Origin: Ramlibacter pallidus
GTDB taxonomy: Bacteria; Pseudomonadota; Gammaproteobacteria; Burkholderiales; Burkholderiaceae_C
NCBI RefSeq assembly: GCF_015070875.1
Contig: NZ_JADDIV010000003.1
Span: 558,001 to 622,000, forward strand
Direction: 5' to 3'
Length of the DNA stretch: 64,000 nucleotides
The notes beneath the pieces are model-generated. The model worked only from the letters and a program-made list of their open reading frames with translations. It ran no database searches and had not been told where the DNA came from. Made by a program: the position numbers and the translations under genes. Below are positions 61,634 to 64,000 of the stretch, piece by piece (position 1 is the first letter of the stretch; every line of letters begins with the position of its first letter).

Positions 61634-61745
61634 GCGGCGTCCAGGAGGGCTAAAAGGGCAACGAGGGGCGAAGTGTATGAAATCCGCAGCGGCTTCACCG
61701 CCACGGATGAGTTTTCGCCCACAATGCGGGCCAAAAGGAGGGCAC

Positions 61746-62168
61746 ATGGCGGAACCGACACTCTGGTGGCTGCTGGCCGGCGCGGCCGTGGCGATCGAAC
61801 TCCTCACGGGGACGTTCTACCTGCTGATGCTGGCCATCGGGCTGGCGGCGGGCGCCGTGGCGGCCCACGCCGGCACCTCGATCCCGACGCAGCTGGTGAT
61901 GGCCGCCCTGGTCGGCGGCGGCGCGGTCGCGGCCTGGCACGTCGTGCGCCGCCGCCATTTCGCCGGCGCGGCGGGCGAGAACACCAACCTGAACCTCGAT
62001 GCCGGCGAGGCCGTGCACGTGGAGGCCTGGACGGCCGAGAACACATCGATGGTCCGCTACCGCGGCACCACCTGGACCGCCGTCCCTGCCGGCGGCACGC
62101 CGCAGGGCACGGGCGCGCACCGGGTGCGCGAGGTGAGTGGCAGCCGCCTGGTCGTCGAGAAGATCTGA
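61746..62168 (+). CDS. NfeD family membrane protein
   Basis: 140 residues: two or three helices in the first ~65 residues (WWLLAGAAVAIELLTGTFYL, TQLVMAALVGGGAVAAWHVV), then an OB-fold domain at the C-terminus (SMVRYRGTTWTAVPAGG). It is the short NfeD form without protease domain, which pairs with SPFH proteins. AGGAGG precedes the ATG. It is 19 bp upstream of the SPFH gene. Confidence 0.92.
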   Translation: MAEPTLWWLLAGAAVAIELLTGTFYLLMLAIGLAAGAVAAHAGTSIPTQLVMAALVGGGAVAAWHVVRRRHFAGAAGENTNLNLDAGEAVHVEAWTAENTSMVRYRGTTWTAVPAGGTPQGTGAHRVREVSGSRLVVEKI

Positions 62169-62187
62169 TCCAAGAGGGAAGAAAAGC

Positions 62188-63174
62188 ATGGAAATCGCAC
62201 TGGTCCTGTTCGTCATCGCCGTCATCTTCGTGGTGCGCGCGATCAAGGTCGTCCCGCAGCAAAACGCCTGGGTCGTGGAGCGCCTGGGCAAGTACCACGG
62301 CACGCTGACGCCCGGCCTGAACTTCCTGATCCCCTTCGTCGACAAGGTGGCCTACAAGCACAGCCTGAAGGAGATCCCGCTCGACGTGCCCAGCCAGGTC
62401 TGCATCACGCGCGACAACACCCAGCTGCAGGTGGACGGCATCCTGTATTTCCAGGTGACCGACCCCATGCGCGCGTCCTACGGGTCGTCCAACTACATCG
62501 TGGCGGTGACGCAGCTCGCGCAGACCTCCCTGCGCAGCGTGATCGGCAAGCTCGAACTGGACAAGACTTTCGAGGAGCGCGACATCATCAACGCGCAGGT
62601 GGTCCAGGCCATCGACGAAGCTGCCCTGAACTGGGGCGTGAAGGTGCTGCGCTACGAGATCAAGGACCTGACGCCGCCCAAGGAGATCCTGCACGCCATG
62701 CAGGCGCAGATCACCGCCGAACGCGAGAAGCGCGCCCTGATCGCCGCTTCGGAAGGCCGGCGCCAGGAGCAGATCAACATCGCCACCGGCGAGCGCGAGG
62801 CGTTCATCGCGCGCTCCGAGGGCGAGAAGCAGGCCGAGATCAACAACGCCCAGGGCGAGGCGGCGGCGATCCTGGCGGTGGCGGAAGCCACGGCGGCGGC
62901 GATCCGGCAGGTCGCCGAGGCCATCCGCCAGCCGGGCGGCGAGCAGGCGGTGCAACTGAAGGTCGCCGAACGCGCCGTCGACGCCTTCGGCAAGGTGGCG
63001 GCCGACGCGACCACCACGCTCGTCATCCCGGGCAACATGAGCGAGGTCTCCGGCCTCATCGCGTCCGCCATGAAGATGATCTCCGGCACCCGCACCTCCC
63101 CTGCTGGCGCCACAGCGTCTCCCAACGCCGTTCCTTCTCAGATGTCGTCCGAATGGGGGCGCGACGCCCGGTAG
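62188..63174 (+). CDS. qmcA: SPFH/band 7 protein (QmcA/paraslipin)
   Basis: 328 residues. An N-terminal anchor (MEIALVLFVIAVIFVVRAI) leads into the SPFH domain (QNAWVVERLGKYHGTLTPGL) and a helical Glu/Ala-rich region (GEREAFIARSEGEKQAEINN). QmcA-like proteins form large membrane rings linked with proteases and membrane order. The last 37 bp overlap the convergent small gene. Confidence 0.94.
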   Translation: MEIALVLFVIAVIFVVRAIKVVPQQNAWVVERLGKYHGTLTPGLNFLIPFVDKVAYKHSLKEIPLDVPSQVCITRDNTQLQVDGILYFQVTDPMRASYGSSNYIVAVTQLAQTSLRSVIGKLELDKTFEERDIINAQVVQAIDEAALNWGVKVLRYEIKDLTPPKEILHAMQAQITAEREKRALIAASEGRRQEQINIATGEREAFIARSEGEKQAEINNAQGEAAAILAVAEATAAAIRQVAEAIRQPGGEQAVQLKVAERAVDAFGKVAADATTTLVIPGNMSEVSGLIASAMKMISGTRTSPAGATASPNAVPSQMSSEWGRDAR

Positions 63175-63521
63175 GAGTGGTTCAGCGGGCTGGGACGCGA
63201 GCGCAGCCCGCTCGGCAGCATGTCCTCGAACAGGGCGCCCAGCCCTTCCAGCTGCTCGCGCGCCGCCATTTCCCCGTGCGTCCGTGCCAGCAGCCCCATC
63301 AGCTCCCCCCGCATGAACCAGAGCGCCTCGAGGTCCGCGTAGCGGATCCGCCGCGCCAGCTTCTCCGCGCGGTCGCTGCCGTCCATGTCGACCATCGCCA
63401 GCATCGTCTGCCGGATGTTCTCCGTGCGCAGCGAGTGATCCGAGGCCGCGGGCCTGGACACGCCCACGCTGAAGATCGCGTAGATGCTGCTCCGGAGGTC
63501 CTTGGTGTTGAACCAGCGCAT
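63138..63521 (-). CDS. Small protein of unknown family (paralogue of the gene at 31242-31586)
   Basis: 127 residues. It shares with the other copy the start (MR-F---LR-SIY), the block RRIRYADLEALWFMRGELM, GE-AAREQ and LPSGLRSRPSPL; after that point it has 14 extra residues that run into the end of the convergent qmcA. No signal or membrane segment. It lies 18 bp after the cyclase-like gene, likely in one operon. I do not know the function. Confidence 0.75.
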   Translation of the reverse strand: MRWFNTKDLRSSIYAIFSVGVSRPAASDHSLRTENIRQTMLAMVDMDGSDRAEKLARRIRYADLEALWFMRGELMGLLARTHGEMAAREQLEGLGALFEDMLPSGLRSRPSPLNHSYRASRPHSDDI

Positions 63522-63539
63522 TTTCTTGTCCTCTCGAAA

Positions 63540-64000
63540 TCAGGCTCCGCCTCGTGGGGCGGGCTCGTTATGGGGGAACTGCAGGTCCAGGAGTTCGGCG
63601 ACGGCAAGGTCGGCGAAGCGTCCGGACACGGGGGAAGCGGGGGCGATGTCGGCCAGGCGGCCGAAGGTGAAGAGCACGCGGCCGTCGCTGCCGTCGGTGG
63701 CCGGCACGCCGTAGGTGACGCGGCGCAGTTCCTCGGGCGCCACCTTGCCCAGGAAGCTGCGCGTGACCAGGATGGCGCCGAGCCGGCTCGCGCGTGACAG
63801 CTGTTCCGCGCGGTCCGCGGCGTCGCCCAGCACGCGCAGGCTGCCCTGTTCCGCGGGCCCCATGCCGCCGATCCATTCCTGGCCTTCGTCCAGGCCGACG
63901 TTCATCGACAGCTCCACGTCCCAGCTCTTGCGCTGCTTCCAGCGGCGGCTGACCTGGCGCAGCGCGTCGCGGCTCTGTTGCGCGGCCAGCAGCGCGTTCC
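63540..64000 (-). CDS. Class III cyclase-like protein, C-terminal part
   Basis: The gene enters from the right edge; about 152 codons are visible. MNVGLDEGQEWIG, then LRVLGDAADRAEQLSRASRLG and ILVTRSFLGK follow the second half of class III adenylate/guanylate cyclase domains (GLHxG, GDAVNxAARL, ILVS). Whether the metal and base-binding residues are intact lies beyond the window. The C-terminal ~40 residues after the domain end in LQFPHNEPAPRGG. It is followed by the small unknown gene. Confidence 0.75.
   Translation of the reverse strand, partial: NALLAAQQSRDALRQVSRRWKQRKSWDVELSMNVGLDEGQEWIGGMGPAEQGSLRVLGDAADRAEQLSRASRLGAILVTRSFLGKVAPEELRRVTYGVPATDGSDGRVLFTFGRLADIAPASPVSGRFADLAVAELLDLQFPHNEPAPRGGA

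Noticed and set aside
59432-62308. 958-codon plus-strand open frame opposite the decarboxylase
   Set aside because: Antisense shadow: repetitive Val/Ala/Asp/His composition and it also runs through the start of nfeD in a different frame.

Overview
This 64 kb window is a chromosomal segment of a high-GC betaproteobacterium. The protein sequences, the gene order (rimP-nusA-infB-rbfA-truB-typA, mltG-tmk-holB-pilZ-tatD, ratA divergent from smpB) and an intergenic palindromic repeat all suggest Burkholderiales, family Comamonadaceae, and something close to Ramlibacter or Variovorax. I cannot fix the genus from sequence alone. Genes are packed tightly, with many ATGA or GTGA stop/start overlaps. 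I see no tRNA, rRNA, insertion sequence, prophage or CRISPR array.

Layout. 1-7.7 kb (+): an acyl-CoA metabolism cluster (thiolase end, acyl-CoA dehydrogenase, small membrane protein, SDR, hotdog thioesterase, MDR reductase) that runs into aidB, a GST-like gene and ogt, which look like an alkylation/electrophile-defence trio. 7.7-13 kb: a coiled-coil membrane protein (-), tex, then a degenerate cyclase-like/PEGA membrane protein coupled to a tail-anchored Ser/Thr kinase. 13-18 kb: patatin-like lipase, iron alcohol dehydrogenase (-), HSL-type esterase, a thioesterase-acetyltransferase fusion, and ygfZ (-). 18-22.6 kb (+): mltG, tmk, holB, pilZ, tatD and an ankyrin protein. 22.6-28.8 kb: lipoprotein (-), RlmN/Cfr-like radical SAM enzyme (+), then (-) a trehalose-6-phosphate synthase with a receptor-like membrane front end, a MarR regulator, an unknown exported protein and a phosphoribosyltransferase.

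28.8-34.8 kb: a PRPP-synthetase-like gene (+), an FNR/response-regulator operon (-), a small protein of unknown family (+), an LD-carboxypeptidase, a TadA-haloalkane dehalogenase fusion, a small membrane protein and a PaiB-like flavoprotein (-). 34.8-38.7 kb (-): guaB, a Phd/PIN toxin-antitoxin pair and guaA. The toxin-antitoxin pair has separated the two purine genes, and guaA now sits 2 bp behind the toxin. 38.8-42.5 kb: DUF4124 protein, rnfH, ratA, smpB, and a lipoprotein/ECF sigma/anti-sigma operon with a good ECF-type promoter. 42.5-52.7 kb (-): enoyl-CoA hydratase family gene, EamA transporter, typA, and the truB-rbfA-infB-nusA-rimP translation/transcription operon. 52.8-58.5 kb (-): a complete yejABEF-type peptide importer. 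58.5-64 kb: fabI (+), a large basic amino-acid decarboxylase (-), nfeD-qmcA (+), a paralogue of the small unknown protein (-) and the end of a class III cyclase-like gene (-).

The housekeeping parts are ordinary. The parts most worth a second look are the receptor-like OtsA with its MarR regulator and repeated CATTTG/CAAATG sites, the two domain fusions (TadA-dehalogenase and thioesterase-GNAT), the toxin-antitoxin pair inside gua, the cyclase-like/PEGA-kinase pair, and the two-member family of small unknown proteins. One of that family's genes has a leader that could hide its ribosome binding site.
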